DNA of 64,000 bases, taken from positions 10,057,001 to 10,121,000 of the forward strand of contig NC_065875.1 of NCBI RefSeq assembly GCF_933775445.1, in the 5' to 3' direction. Shown here piece by piece: positions 33,850 to 46,318 of the stretch. This DNA is from Argentina anserina. Lineage: Eukaryota > Streptophyta > Magnoliopsida > Rosales > Rosaceae. The notes under the pieces were generated by a model, which saw nothing but the letters and a program-made list of their open reading frames with translations, was not told the origin of the DNA and made no database searches. The stretch's first letter is position 1. Every line of letters starts with the position of its first letter. Both the position numbers and the translations under genes were made by a program.

Positions 33850-35682
33850 CTTTTTGATATGAGCACTTTGTGCGACGTTCTGAACATGTTTTTACCTCTA
33901 TTTGTACTTTGCTTAGCCCTTATGCTTGTGCTATTGAGTCATTGAGTCGTAATAAGAGTCTTGGGCCATATTGGATGCATTTTTTGTTTACATGAGTTAT
34001 AAACGCAAAATGGGTCTAGAGTCCTAGTTTGAGTAGGAATCCTTGTAGGACTAGGAAATTTAGTTGGATTAGGAGTCTTCATCTTTCTACGTTTTGTTCG
34101 CATTTGTGATATTTTGAGAGGCATTCTTGCACTAGGAATCCTTATTAGGTTTTGAAACTAATTATCTCTTACTTATGATTTTATTTTCTTATTTTCATAT
34201 TGGATTTAAGAGATAATACTAGAGAAAAACAAGGAGAAGCCATGAACATGGAGTCCTATCATGAACAAGTCATGCAACAATTAAATATAAGAGATAAAAA
34301 AAGTGGAGAGAATTAAGAGATTGAGTACTTGCCATGGGAATAAGAAAAGAAGAAAAGAAGAATGAAGAAATAAATGTGAAGATTAATTAAGTGAAAAAAA
34401 GAGAGATAGAGCCATGCATATGCAACTTAAAAAGCTAGAAGATGATTATTAAAGGAATAAAACATGGCATGATTTAGGGAATAAAACATGACATGATTTA
34501 GGGAATAAAACATTGCATGATTTAAAGGATTAAAGCATGGCATTATAATAGGAAAAAAGAGGCAACATCAAAGTTCAAACCGTGCAAGCCTACCCTCCTT
34601 CTTTCCTCTATATATACATAGTTTCACCTCTCAAATGACATCACTTCTCCTTTCCATTTAAGAGTCAACCCTTTGCCAAAATACTACCTCAAACATCCTT
34701 CACAAAAACAGCAAGCCGTTCTCCCCCATATACCAATTCCATCTCTACCGAAATCACCATTGAAGACACACATCCAAGATTCCTACAACGTGTGATTCTT
34801 GCAACTCATCTCCATGACTGTGTTAGTTTTTGTTTTTCTACAATACTTTGTCTATGAAGATTGTAGTATGATGCTTGTGTGTGATTATTGTTTTGTATTA
34901 AGAATCGAAATTTTCAGATTGTTTTATTGGATTTTTGGATCTTTGCCGAATTGATGGTTTCTTATAATTATTGAGTTTGTATTTCTATTGTTGTGTTCTA
35001 ATCATCTTTCTCATACTTTTAGATAATTTTCAGATATTTGCATATGAATTTAGTGCTTGAATGCAGTCCCTAAGATTGTGTTTGAGTGCTAGATTCATCA
35101 ACCATATTGACACAAATCGAATCATGCCCTAAGTATGTTCGGTTTGTGCTGATTAAAAGTGGTAAAAATTCTGGAAATTTACATGTCAAACCATGGTTGA
35201 TGACGCCACACATGAAACATGTCTCCAACAAAGATTTTTTGTTTAAATGTAATCTTGTTTGATTTCTACTCTAAGTATTATTGAATTCGATTGCATGCAA
35301 ATTTAGATTAGGTCCTAAGTCAATCTAAATGTTAATTGAAATCTTGCATAATTAGATGATCCCCTAAAGCTCTAATTGTATTGGTATCTAAAAAAAATAT
35401 GTAATTGGTCAAATTAGAATGAATGATAGGTTTGAACTTGTAATTATGTGGTGTAATGGTAAATTTGGTTTAAGTTTGTTAAAGATAAGTCTATCATGTA
35501 AATGGTATTTTAGGATTTATTTTAAGTAGTAGTTTTATAATCAAACTCAAATCCCCCAATAACCTGATAAGTTTTGAGGCCCTTTTGATTCCCCGGACCG
35601 AATGATCCCTGCTTATTCTATACTAACGATGATGTTTTACAGAGTTTATTATAGACGTTTTAATTAACGACCTATCACTTTC
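33850..35682 (-). mobile_element. TGATAG-family solo LTR, copy 4 (inverted), inserted in a minisatellite
   Basis: The 1,823-bp unit 33855-35677 reads on the minus strand from TGATAGGTCGTTAAT to gtgctcatatca, the same family as copies 1-3 and 5. Flanks ctttt (33850-33854) and ctttc (35678-35682) are a 5-bp target duplication with one difference. A 24-bp tandem repeat (ggaataaaacatggcatgat type, about four units at 34,454-34,555) is special to this copy. A TATA-like tatatataca near 34,610 reads towards the right, opposite to the minus-strand orientation given here, so which strand carries the true 5' end of the LTR is uncertain. Confidence 0.78.
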
Positions 35683-35900
35683 AAGTCAACAGTTGCAGCT
35701 AGCTAGCTTCATAATCGATAGTAGCAGGTGGATTTCAAGTGGATAGTAGTAGTTAATTTCATAGTCGACATAACAGATAACCTCCAAGTCATTAGTAGCA
35801 ACTAGTTTCATAGTCGATGATAGTAGATAGCCTCCCAGCCAACAATAGCAAATAGCTTCGCAGTCGACAGTAACACATTCAAGTGGGCAGTAGCAGAAAC
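35683..35900. repeat. 25-bp minisatellite, right part
   Basis: Continuation of the array left of the solo LTR. The core (tcgaca or variants) recurs at 35686, 35715, 35740, 35765, 35789, 35814, 35839 and 35864, mostly 25 bp apart, each followed by a tagcag.tag.tt motif. Together with the left part there are about twelve units. Confidence 0.8.
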
Positions 35901-37174
35901 TAGAATCCATATAGATGTGACATGTGGTAGTGAGAATGGATTTTAAATTCACTTAGAGACAATGAATTAAGAATCATGTTTGATGTGATGAGCCAAAGAG
36001 GGGTATAAAAAATAAAATATCCTATGATATATGGTAACTTGCCATCGTACTGTTCTTATTTGAAACTTTTGGTCCTAATTTGATAGCAAATTAGGAAGTG
36101 AGTTTTTTGTAAACCAAATTATTATCTGGAACTTTTGAGTAGTTTGTTATTTATTAAAAGATCTATTAAACTATTAATTAAGGGATGCTTTTCACTGTGT
36201 AAAATATGCTCATTATTTTTCTGTGGAAAATAACAAGTTAAAGTATTTTGGGGTAAAGTTATTTTTCTTTTATGATGTCATGTGATCTCTAGATTTAAGT
36301 ATTCAATCATAAATTTCTGGTCTTTCTTGGTTTATGTTTTATGACTTATGTCCTTAAGGTAATTTATTATCTTAATTATATTAGAACAAAATACTAGTCA
36401 CTCTTCCAATTTTTAGTAACTCGACGGACAATGTGCCGTAAGAAATACATTACAACTTCATCGGAGAAACAAAAAAATCGGTGGGATGTTTTGACAGCAA
36501 TATTATTTCCGACCAAATTTTGCTTCTTTAGTAAAAGTAATTTTATTTCTGAGGGCCCGTGAATTTTATCGGAAATGATTTCCTAGTTTCGACGGCAACA
36601 AATAACCCTCGGTACAATATTTTTTACACGTAGCCGTCCTCGGAAATAGTTTTTACTTAGTACATATGTAAACAAAGAGGAGAGTTAAACTCTAAAATCT
36701 AAACTCTAAATTATGAAACTTCTACACTAACCCTTAAACTCTAAAATAATATGTATATATATATATATATTATTTATACCTTAGGATTGTACAAATCAAA
36801 CATACACATATACACACATATGCACACAATTTTTATTGTCTGCTCGATCTCCATTTAAAGACTCGAAATTAATGCATCTTTATACATGCCTAGTATCATA
36901 ACTGTACAACTACATTCACTTTCTTAAAAGACGATTTAACACCTTATTTTAGAAGAACACAAAATGCTATAACTCAGAAATTCATATTTTGGTGATTTTC
37001 TTGAGTGCTGGCTTTATAGTAATAGAGATAAATACGCTTATGGTTTAGGCCTTTACGGTTCTCATATAGAAATATACACAAGGTTATTCTGTATTGCGAG
37101 ATTAAACTCTTTTCTTGGTATTGTGTAAGAAATTCATATACGATGCACTTTTTTAGTTACACAATATATATATA

Positions 37175-37577
37175 GGGTTTTCCACTAAGTGATCATTTTT
37201 TAGGTTTTAAAAAAGGAATAGGTCACTGGACCAACTTCTTGATTATATTTTCACATCTCCACCGTTCAACTTCTAAAGTCAAATGTATAGATTACCTCTG
37301 TAAACTTTCAGCCAAAGTGGAGGTGCTTAAGACATTCAAAACTGGAATTTAAACTTATAAATATGAACAGTTCTAGTTTGACAAATTTGGTGCGTGCATT
37401 GTTTTCATTAAGTTTGATACCTTCACGATCACCATTTTGGCTGAAATGTTACAGACGTGATCTACACATTAGACTCTAAAAGTTGAACGGTTGAGATGTG
37501 AAAATGTAATTGAAAAGTTAGTGAATGAGATATCCCTTTAAAATACCCAAAAAAATGGATCCCTTAGTGGAATGGCC
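37175..37577. mobile_element. Fold-back MITE, about 400 bp
   Basis: The left half (gggttttccactaagtgatc ... tttcagccaaagtggaggt) and the inverse of the right half (ggccattccactaaggatc-like ... tttcagccaaaatggtgat) match through about 200 bp, including ttttcacatctc.accgttcaac. The element thus folds into one long hairpin. Both flanks are TA repeats, so the target duplication (TA or AT-rich) cannot be read. It has no coding capacity. Confidence 0.8.
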
Positions 37578-38514
37578 ACATATATATATAAGTACTCTAG
37601 TTGATTTTGATCGATCGTTAATCACCTATAAATTCTTAATTATACGGTATATAATTATCCCTCACACATGTGAATTCATATATACTGTAGTAGACATTGA
37701 TCGGTCATATAAAATGTTGTAATCTCAATCATCAAATAAGACCAGCTAGATGAAAAAGGACCAAGTAAAAGAGCACGTATTTACTAGGCAAGAATGTTAT
37801 GGACTATTTCTCATCATGTACATATTTACTAAAGTAATAAAACATATCCATCTATTATATATGTAAGTCATTTAACACACAAAAGAATTGGTTTTTCCCA
37901 TAAATACCCTCTATAAACGCCTTGTACATATACCATGAATGTTAGGTTTATGAAAAAGGATAAACATGTAAAATATCAAAACAAATAAAAAAATAGAAAG
38001 GAAGATATATAGGATTTGGATTTAATTAACATGCCATAATAGGAGGGGATCTTATGGAAATCTCCTTCTCAACATTAAACTTATACCAAAAAGACTCATT
38101 CTCTCATTAAAAAAGGTCACCGAATGACTCTTTATTCTCCTCTATATCAGTTAAAACTTCCTTTGATAACGTATCTACCATGCGTACGTTTATCAAACCC
38201 AAAACTCATCTTTCTTCTTCATCATCTACTGCAATGAAGGGAAATTAACACAAGATCTGAGAAGCTTTTGATTAAATTGGGCAAGATTACATGTATTTTC
38301 CATCTCTCCTTTCTCTCTATTAGTTTTCCTTTGTCATGGTAATTAAGATTAATATTTTTTGTTGTTATTGCAGATCGAAAACCTCAACTGTTGATTCTGG
38401 TACGACCTACAAATTTGGTATAATTGTTACTACCAATTGTCAAGTTCATAAGGCTATCTTATTGTTTTATATATGGCGGCGTCTAATAGATCTGTAATTC
38501 GACTTATTTAGCGA

Positions 38515-40555
38515 GTAGTTGATAGATCGTTGGTTAGAATGTCTATAATAAACCCTGAAAAATATCATCGTTAGTATAAAATAAGCAGGGATCGTTCAGT
38601 CCGGGGAATCAAAGGGTACTCAAAACTTATCATGTTATTGGGGGATTTGATTTTGATTCTAAAACTACTACTTCAAATAAATCCTAAATTACTTATATAC
38701 AATTGATCTACCACTGATCACATAACCAAAACACAAATTTTACTCAAGAAACATGTATGACACGCATAGAACAACCAATAAGCAGCAACAATTTACGATT
38801 ATTTCTTAGTTCATTTCAATTCCAATTCTAATTAAAGCCCGAAGCGGTTCATCTAATCGTTAAGACTTCTTAATTATTTAGAATCAACGAAGTGTTCAAT
38901 CCTAAAAATATGCTAAAAAGAGTTCAACATAACGAAGCGTTCTAGTTAAACAACAAAGTAGCACATAAACACATTAAGTTGAATTGGAGACATGTAAGCA
39001 AGCATGGCGTCACTCATCTTGATTAAGCATGCAAATTCTTAGAACTATCACAACCATATACAAGTACTATTAATTGAAACATGAAGCGCATACTCAATTA
39101 AAGAACACTTTGGTGAATGACATCGCAACCTTAGGAGAACCATGGCCTTGACTTCCTCAAGCATTGATTTAGATGTACAAATTGAAGGAATCAATTGAAA
39201 TAAAACCTAAAAAGAAATCGGAAACCCTACTGCCCTAAGTCATAACACACATGATCAAGAGTTCATACAATCGAAACATAAAAGCAAATAAGTCTGAAAC
39301 TATATTCTTCATATATGAAACCGAAACAAACATCCAATAATTCATACAATGAATTCGAAATTTGCAGAAAACCAAAATAAAAATTACAAGCCATGGATGA
39401 ATCACACATTAGAAACCTTCTAAGATTCGGCAAGAATGATTTCGATATGGAGAGGAGGAAGGGTAGCATGGCTATGATGGTGATGGATGAAGTTTGTGGC
39501 TTGAATTTTCTAAATGTAATTTGGCAGAGGTTCGGCCTAGCTTTGTGAATGAATGGTGATGGTGGTTTGTGAATAATGTCGTGCTATATATAGAAGCACC
39601 AAGGGAGGAGAGCAGCTCGGCATTGGGCTGGATCAAGGAGATTACACGGCCGTGATGTTGCTTCTCATGGGATCGAATGGCTCTCCTATTTCCTTGTAAT
39701 TTCAGTCATTATCCCCTTGTTTATCTCTTGTATATACGGCATGACTCTTTATCCTTTGCTAATTTGAATAGGCACATCATCTTCTTGCAAGGCATGGCTG
39801 ATCTCCTAGTTATTCACACGGATTGGACTTCTTCTCTTTAATGAATATGAATGACATGCAAGCTTCCTTGTTGCACACAACCTCCTTCTTTTCCTCAATC
39901 CGTGTATTATCTCTTCAAATTCAAAATTAATCTCCTTTAAATCCTGAATGATAGCTCGGCATAGGACTCCTCTTCTTATTCAAACCGTGAGTGGCTTCTT
40001 TCTCAAGCCTTGCCGTGCTCTCCTTCTTCTTATCCCACACGGCATGAAATTCCTTATCCCTTCCAATTATCTCTTAAATCTGAAAATAAGAAAAGAAAAA
40101 CTTAAGTAAGAGATAATTCATTCGAAAATCATGTCTTAATCTAGACATTTGTTGTCTTAAAAAGACATATGTGATAGATGAGCTCAGCTAGATTAGGAAA
40201 GTTTCTAATTTGCAAAAAGGAAACTTACTAGAACAAGTGAGTTACTAGAACATGAAAGTTCATTTAGGAAAGTTTCGTAATAAGAGTTTGAGTTCAAGTA
40301 GAACTCTCTCGAATGGTACGTTTCCTAGTCTAACAAGGATTCCTAGTGCAAATAGGACTCTCAAGATATCGCCAATGCGACCAAAACGTAGAAAGATGAA
40401 GACTCCTAATCCAACTAGGTTTCCTAATCCTATAAGGTATCCTACTCAAACTAGAACTCTAGACAAATTCTTCGTTTTTAACTCGTTTAAGCACAAAGCA
40501 CAAATGGAGGTAAAAACATATTAAGAACGTAGCACAAAGTGCTCCTATAAGTAGT
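38515..40555 (+). mobile_element. TGATAG-family solo LTR, copy 5
   Basis: The 2,031-bp unit 38520-40550 starts TGATAGATCGTTGGTTAG and ends gcacaaagtgctcctata(a), with the terminal ca changed. It is flanked by a perfect GTAGT duplication (38515-38519 and 40551-40555). The conserved 5' block reads atcatcgttagtataaaata, gatcgttcagtccgggg. It is the longest copy in the window and sits inside the putative CACTA element. Confidence 0.82.
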
Positions 40556-40884
40556 CTTTATATGGTGGCGTATCCTTTATATCCCTTTGAAACTAGTGTA
40601 GGGCATTGTTTATGTTTTTGTGTTATGATCTTGGTTCTTGTAAGCATATATTGCCGATATACATACTAGTAATATTTTTGGTTGATTCTCTTTGTTTTAT
40701 GTAGTTTAAGCTCTTTGGTTGTTGTTTGGTTGGTTCTAGTGGCCTTTCTAGGATTTTCTTAATTGATATGTCAAGTTCATAATAATACTGTCACAGTTGA
40801 GTTCTACATGTAGTTCCAAATTTAATTATATACTCACTTTCTTGCATTCTAACTTTTTTGTTTCATTATTTTCTTTTCTTTCTC

Positions 40885-41133
40885 TTTAATAGAGCGATAT
40901 TGCAACAAATTCAAGTACCAGACATTGATGAAGATGATAGGGGTGAATATGATAATAGTGAATATGATACTGATGAAGGTGATGATGAAGATGACATGCA
41001 TGGTGACGATAGAAAATCTAATGAGGCGAAGACTTATAAGAGATCGATCGAGGTGAAGACTTTCATTACTTTGTTTGATTCAATTATAAAGACTAGCCTT
41101 GGACATGTACTAATTATGTCTCTTTTGATTTAA
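40885..41133 (+). pseudogene. Acidic coding-like fragment, probably part of the CACTA element
   Basis: After a pyrimidine-rich tract, an open frame encodes QIQVPDIDEDDRGEYDNSEY and then a run of about 30 Asp/Glu-rich residues (DEGDDEDDMHGDD) before stopping. No domain is recognised. Its position between the two nested LTRs, within CACTA-type subterminal repeats, suggests an exon of the element's own gene. A host gene is unlikely because nothing continues it. Confidence 0.35.
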
Positions 41134-41262
41134 ATTTAAAGTTTGTTGATAAAAAAAATTACTTTCATTCATCTACCATGTAGATTCTACCTCTTTCAAT
41201 TTAAGTTACAAAGTATATATCATTGAATGGAAGAATTAAAAAAAAAATTGCTGATGTTTTTT

Positions 41263-43670
41263 TGTAATGACCCGATTTTTCAGGATCGATTTAATTGAAT
41301 TGGTAGAATTTTTATAAACTTGTGCGATTAATAAACCGCAATGTTTCGCCTCGCGATGTTGTAAATCGAAAACAGAACCGTTATTGGAAATGTTAATTAG
41401 AAAAACGTTACGTTTTCGCGACGCGAGAATCAACTTTTACTCCGTCGCTCGTTTGTGAAAACTTCCTTCACGAAAGTTGTAGAGCTCGTCGTTACGAGTT
41501 CGTACACGTCACGCGTTCTAATCGGACGTCGTACGTGAAAGTTATTAACGACGGAAGTTAGTTTCCGATTTTGGAAGTGGGTATAAAAGGAAATTTTTTA
41601 GGAGTAGGGTTTCCATTTTCGGAAACCCTATCTCTCTCACCTCACCCGCCTTCTTCCTCTTCTCTCTCTCTCCCCGAACTCTGTCCTCCCTCTGCAAACC
41701 TCACCTCCGATCTCCCTACGCCGGGCGACGTCGCCCTCACCGCCGGCTCCTAGCTCCTCACCAGCTCGACTCCGCTGTCCTCCGAACCAAGCACGACCTC
41801 CCTCGCCGCCGTGAAGCCACGCCGCTCCTCACCACTAACCGAGCACGGTCGGTCCAAGCTCTCCGACGAGATCCGGCGATTCCAAGGCGTGAAATAGGTA
41901 AGGGTGTGATTAAATTGATTGTTGTGATATTGGTTTATGTGATTTTGGTTGAATTGGATCGATTTGATGCGGATCAGAGGAGGAGAGGATTATGAGGATA
42001 CCGCCGCCTTAGGCGACGCGTGTGGGTGCGTGAGGAGGGTAGGAGGCGGCATGAGACCGTGGAGGAGAAAAGGAGGGAAAATTGAGGGGTTTGGGGGCGG
42101 CGGTGGCGAGCTACGCGCTGCCACTGTGGGCGGCGCGTGAGCGCCATGCGCTGTCACCGGAGGTGGCGCGTGAACAGTGACTTCAAACAGTAATTTTGTA
42201 AAGAAATTATTTTTACGTACGGTAAATGTAAATTACGTACATTAATTGTAAAAGTAATTTCTGAAGGGTAAATCGGTAATTATTATTTACTGAATCGGTA
42301 TATATGATTGAATAGTACATGGATGTACAGAAATATGTAAATACTATGTACTCGTACATAAATACATAAGTATTATGTACTCGTACAGAAATATGTAATT
42401 AATATGTATTTGTACAGTAATATGTGAATAGTAACTACGTGAACAGTAATTTCGTAAAAACCAAAAATTGCTGAACAGTAAATTATTATTACTGTTTCGG
42501 CATTTAAGGTTTTACGTAATGATTCTAAATTCACTTCTTATCTATTCTAGGTGATCGACACAACAAGTAAAAGATTCGAATTTGGAATCGTGGAATTTAC
42601 GCTCAGGAATATAAGGTGAGTAAAATCTCACAGTGACAAATCTACCCTTGCAGAGATTCATAATTTCGCTTAATTAAAAAGAATGAACTATGATATATAT
42701 TGGATATAGTGGATTGTGTATGTGTATAATTGGTAAAATAGGTACATGTATATAGTTTGCTATATTATATACTATCATAATTCCGTTTGCGAATAAGTTC
42801 ATTATAGTGTTGATATTTATTAATTTGAGCATGTTGATTGATTTGTACAATATCATGCGATGATTGTTTGTACGGGGTTTTAACTTGAGTTATGTTAAAA
42901 CGTTTTTGTGATCTGTGGACCTGTCTTCAAACGTGTTGGTATGTCGGAACCTAGCCTTGGCCGGGCGACAGTTACGATACAGTTAGAGAGCTCTAGTCTG
43001 TCTGCCGGTGTACTGCATGAGAGGTAACAGATGGGTTATCGGCTTATGAGTACCCATATTTTGGATATTGGGTAGCAAGTGGTTGCCCAATGTCGGTGGC
43101 GTACTATCTTGAGGGGTAATAGAGGTGTAGCAGCGCTCATGAGTACTCGTATTATAAATGCATTTGGGTAAACAAATGGGTTGCCCAATTTATGATTGAT
43201 GTTTTCATAATTATTAGACAACTAGATGGGCTGTCTAATGACTCATGAGTGCATTTATGATTGATGTTTTGTGGATTTTCGTATATATTTTTATGCGAGT
43301 TATATTGTTGGTTTACTCATACGAGCTGCAAAGCTTATCGGGTTTGTGTTTACAATTCTGGTGCACCTATTCGATAGTGTAGGAGATAATTCCGCAGGTG
43401 TGGATTAGCGGAATCGACGGACATCTCCGAAGACCTTGAAGTTGTTTTCAGTTATCTTGTGGTGAGGATTTGAGTGGATTTTTACATTTCCATTTGATAT
43501 AATGTTGAATTATAAAATTGGTTTGTAATAATCAATTTGACTGAGTTGTACTATGAACTCAGTAATGATCCGCTGTGACATTAAAATGATTTCAATTTAT
43601 TGAGATTGTTTTAGAGTTTTTCATGACTTCGAAATTTGAGTTTCATACTCTAAATTTTGGGGTCGTGACA
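41263..43670 (+). mobile_element. Long solo LTR, Ty3/gypsy-like
   Basis: Starts TGTAATGACCCGATTTTTCA and ends aaattttggggtcgtgaca, so the ends are a short inverted repeat (TGTNANGACCC). A TATA box gggtataaaagg at about 41,580 is followed by a pyrimidine-rich, GC-richer leader (41,620-41,890), as in an active LTR promoter. The 3' half contains diverged internal repeats (tatgtactcgtacagaaata type at 42,310-42,430; atgggttgcccaatttatg type at 43,070-43,230). At 2.4 kb it is a long LTR. The flanks (ttttt/gtatt) give no clean 5-bp duplication. The short open frames here are not genes. Confidence 0.68.
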
Positions 43671-44160
43671 GTATTAATTTGTTTAACAAATAAATTATTT
43701 AAGCTCGTTAAAAAATCATTTCCGAGAGAATATTATTAATGTCCAAGGAAAATATGACCATAGAAAATTATATATTTTCCATGCGAAACCGTCATTGGCT
43801 TTGCTTAATCTTGTCGAAAATACTTTTTTCGAGCAATATTGTTCGTCAAAAATAAATTCTTAGAAAAACGTTTTTCTAATAAGTATCGAATTATTTCCAA
43901 CGACTACTTTCTATCGGAAAAACTTTTTATCGTCGTAAATTGACATTAATTTCCGACCATAGAAAATGTATTTGCAACCAATTCTTGTTGTCAGAAATAA
44001 GTCCTTTACCGAGGGCCAGTTGGAAAAAGACTATTTCTAACCAACATTTTTCCGACGACTACCGAGGGTACCTAACTGTCGAAAAAAGTCTTTTCTGAGG
44101 GGAAAATTGGTTTTTTTCAACCAAATGCCTCCCTTTGAAATGAGCGTTTTTGTTGTAGTG

Positions 44161-46318
44161 AATTCCTATTAAGGATTAAGCCTTGAACCTGGACAAGGGC
44201 TTAAAACTGCAAATATGGCCTACCTATAGGCTAAAGAAAGGCAAAAACCGAGGTCCTTAGACTCAAGAGGTCCCTTGATTAAATTTTCAATAGTTATCTT
44301 GACATGCATGTGAATTTTAAAACAACACTAATCAAAGATAATACAAGATCGATAATTATCTAAATAATAACATAATCGCAACAGTGTTTCCTAGTTTTAG
44401 CCTAGAAGTGGACTAAGAAAAATATAAACTTAAGAAACTTACTTGCTTATTAAGCTAAGGGCCGGTATGAAGATTCACCAAAGAACTTTGTACTTGTAAG
44501 ATTCTTGCTTGAACTGCTACGGTTGGATGCTCTAATGATGAACATCAAGGACATCTATGACTCCATGTAGATATTCATAAGGATAGTAGATAACATGATA
44601 TGATATGTTGCTAGTGATTGTGTCGTCTCTGATAGGATATGATTTGAACAAGCTCCTTATTGATACATGAAAGGTCTACATACTCTTTTTTTTAATGTAG
44701 GAAAGGATTATAGAAGAAATGCTATGTCTAAGACTTGATCTTCTTGGTTTCTCCGATGTTCTCTCTTATACAAACTCATGCAAGCCATGCATGCTTACAC
44801 GTAGAGGCTATGTAGACTATAAGATGATTATAAGATATGCAATCCTGATTACAAAGCATGCAAGACACATATTTTATTCTTGAATTAAAAACAGGCACTC
44901 AAAGACAAGAAAGGGGGAAGGAAACCTCTTTATTCTTCACGTGATGGTCTTTTCCTTTATAAGGGTCATCTTGGCATTATGGAAAGAAGAGTAGCTTTCA
45001 TTCACCCTCTTGATGGAAGCGTTAGAATTGTTCATCAATATTAACCATATAAACAATCATTAGTAGTAAAGCAAGAAGATATCGTTAGAAGTTGGAATCC
45101 AAATCGGGGAATGAATCACATAACCACATAACATCAAATTCACTAATTGGTTTTAAAGATTGATAAGTTTCGGATCAAGATTATAAATAGAAAATAAAAC
45201 CTAACCAATATAAACATGTGATCAATCAATCAACACACAAGCAATCACCAATAGACAACCTAAACAAGATATCAAAATCTTAATCTAAACATGACAATGC
45301 CGACCCTTCGCTGTCAATAATAATTCATGGCTACACCTTGATTAACAAAATAGAAAGATCAGACCCTTGGAGGTATCTAACAACCTAAATCGAAACATGA
45401 AACATATAAACGCTTTGCGCTATCTAGATGAACATGCAATCTTCAATTCTTCCACTTAATCAATTAATTACTAACTAAATGCTTTGCGCTTTTTAGATAA
45501 CAATCAACCGTTAGTTTTATTCTAAAGAATCATAAACACGTTATGTTATATCACTTCCTTAACATGATATAACAATTCAAAATTCTATATGCAATTTATC
45601 TTCGCGCTTAAACAACACATAGCATAAACACAAACTGAAAATCAATTAAGAAATTAACCAACAACTCACAGCATAATCATGCATCATTGAAAAAGAAAAT
45701 CGAAATCATCATATAAGTTTCTGAAAATTAATCATCATACATAAGTATTCAAATCATTAAAAAAATCTAAAACAATAAACATCCAAGAACAAGAATAGAA
45801 AATTCTGAATTCTAACAAGAAAATCATAGAGTTACACTTTGAATTATCCTTCGAGGCTTAAAACAAGATAACTAAAGATCTTCAAGGAAATGGACGTCCT
45901 AGGCTTCAAGCTTTAGAGCAAAAGAATGATGAAGGGCTTGATGAATTTCATATTTAGGGTTCTTCTGAATGCACAACTCCCTCCTATATATAGAGCACAA
46001 ATTGGACTTCTTAGGGTCTGATTTGGAAGTCCAAGAATACCCCCAACTAATGACAAAGCTTGTCTTGGTGTGGAGAACAAGTTTGCAAAACACTGAATGC
46101 ACCTAGACTTCTTTGTGATCTCCAAATGTCTCCTCTTTATTAGGATTTCAATTCTGATCTCCTCGTATTTTCCTTCCTTACCAAGTATATTTCGAAGATA
46201 TCAACCCAAAAATATCTCAAGGAACTTGTATTGCACACAAAAACTCTTTCCTTTAGGAATTCTGAAATCGGCAGAACTGACATTTGTGCAATCATAACTT
46301 CCTCTAGGAAATAGATAC
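44161..46318. other. AT-rich LTR-like sequence, family unresolved
   Basis: The stretch 45,060-46,100 resembles the body of the TGATAG-family LTRs (agatatcgttaga, ccaaatcggggaatgaatcac, aatgctttgcgct repeats, catagagttacac near the TATA-like ctatatataga at 45,990) but is too diverged for boundaries to be called. The segment 44,333-44,475 has an inverted partner at 48,100-48,246. No gene was recognised. Confidence 0.35.

Larger units (their letters stand above)
36400..44160 (-). mobile_element. Probable CACTA (En/Spm) element containing nested insertions
   Basis: The right boundary is clear: 44147-44160 reads tttttgttgtagtg, the inverse of the CACTACAACAAAAA terminus of plant CACTA transposons. 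The 450 bp before it are packed with subterminal motifs (ccgacgactaccgaggg, tttccgac, gtcgaaaaaag). The same kind of motif (ttatttccgacc, ctcggaaat, tttcgacggcaac) recurs at 36,420-36,660, which suggests the other end, but no CACTA terminus could be read there. Likely element-derived transcribed sequence is seen at 38,140-38,400 (leader-like, with an acceptor tgcag at about 38,373) and at 40,890-41,050. Inside lie a fold-back MITE, a TGATAG-family LTR and a long gypsy solo LTR. The element's own strand is uncertain. Confidence 0.5.

Noticed and set aside
41571..42140. Pro/Ser-rich and Gly-rich frames resembling the start of a gene after a TATA box
   Set aside because: They lie within an LTR with TGTAATGACCC/GGGTCGTGACA ends, so the TATA box and leader belong to the LTR promoter.
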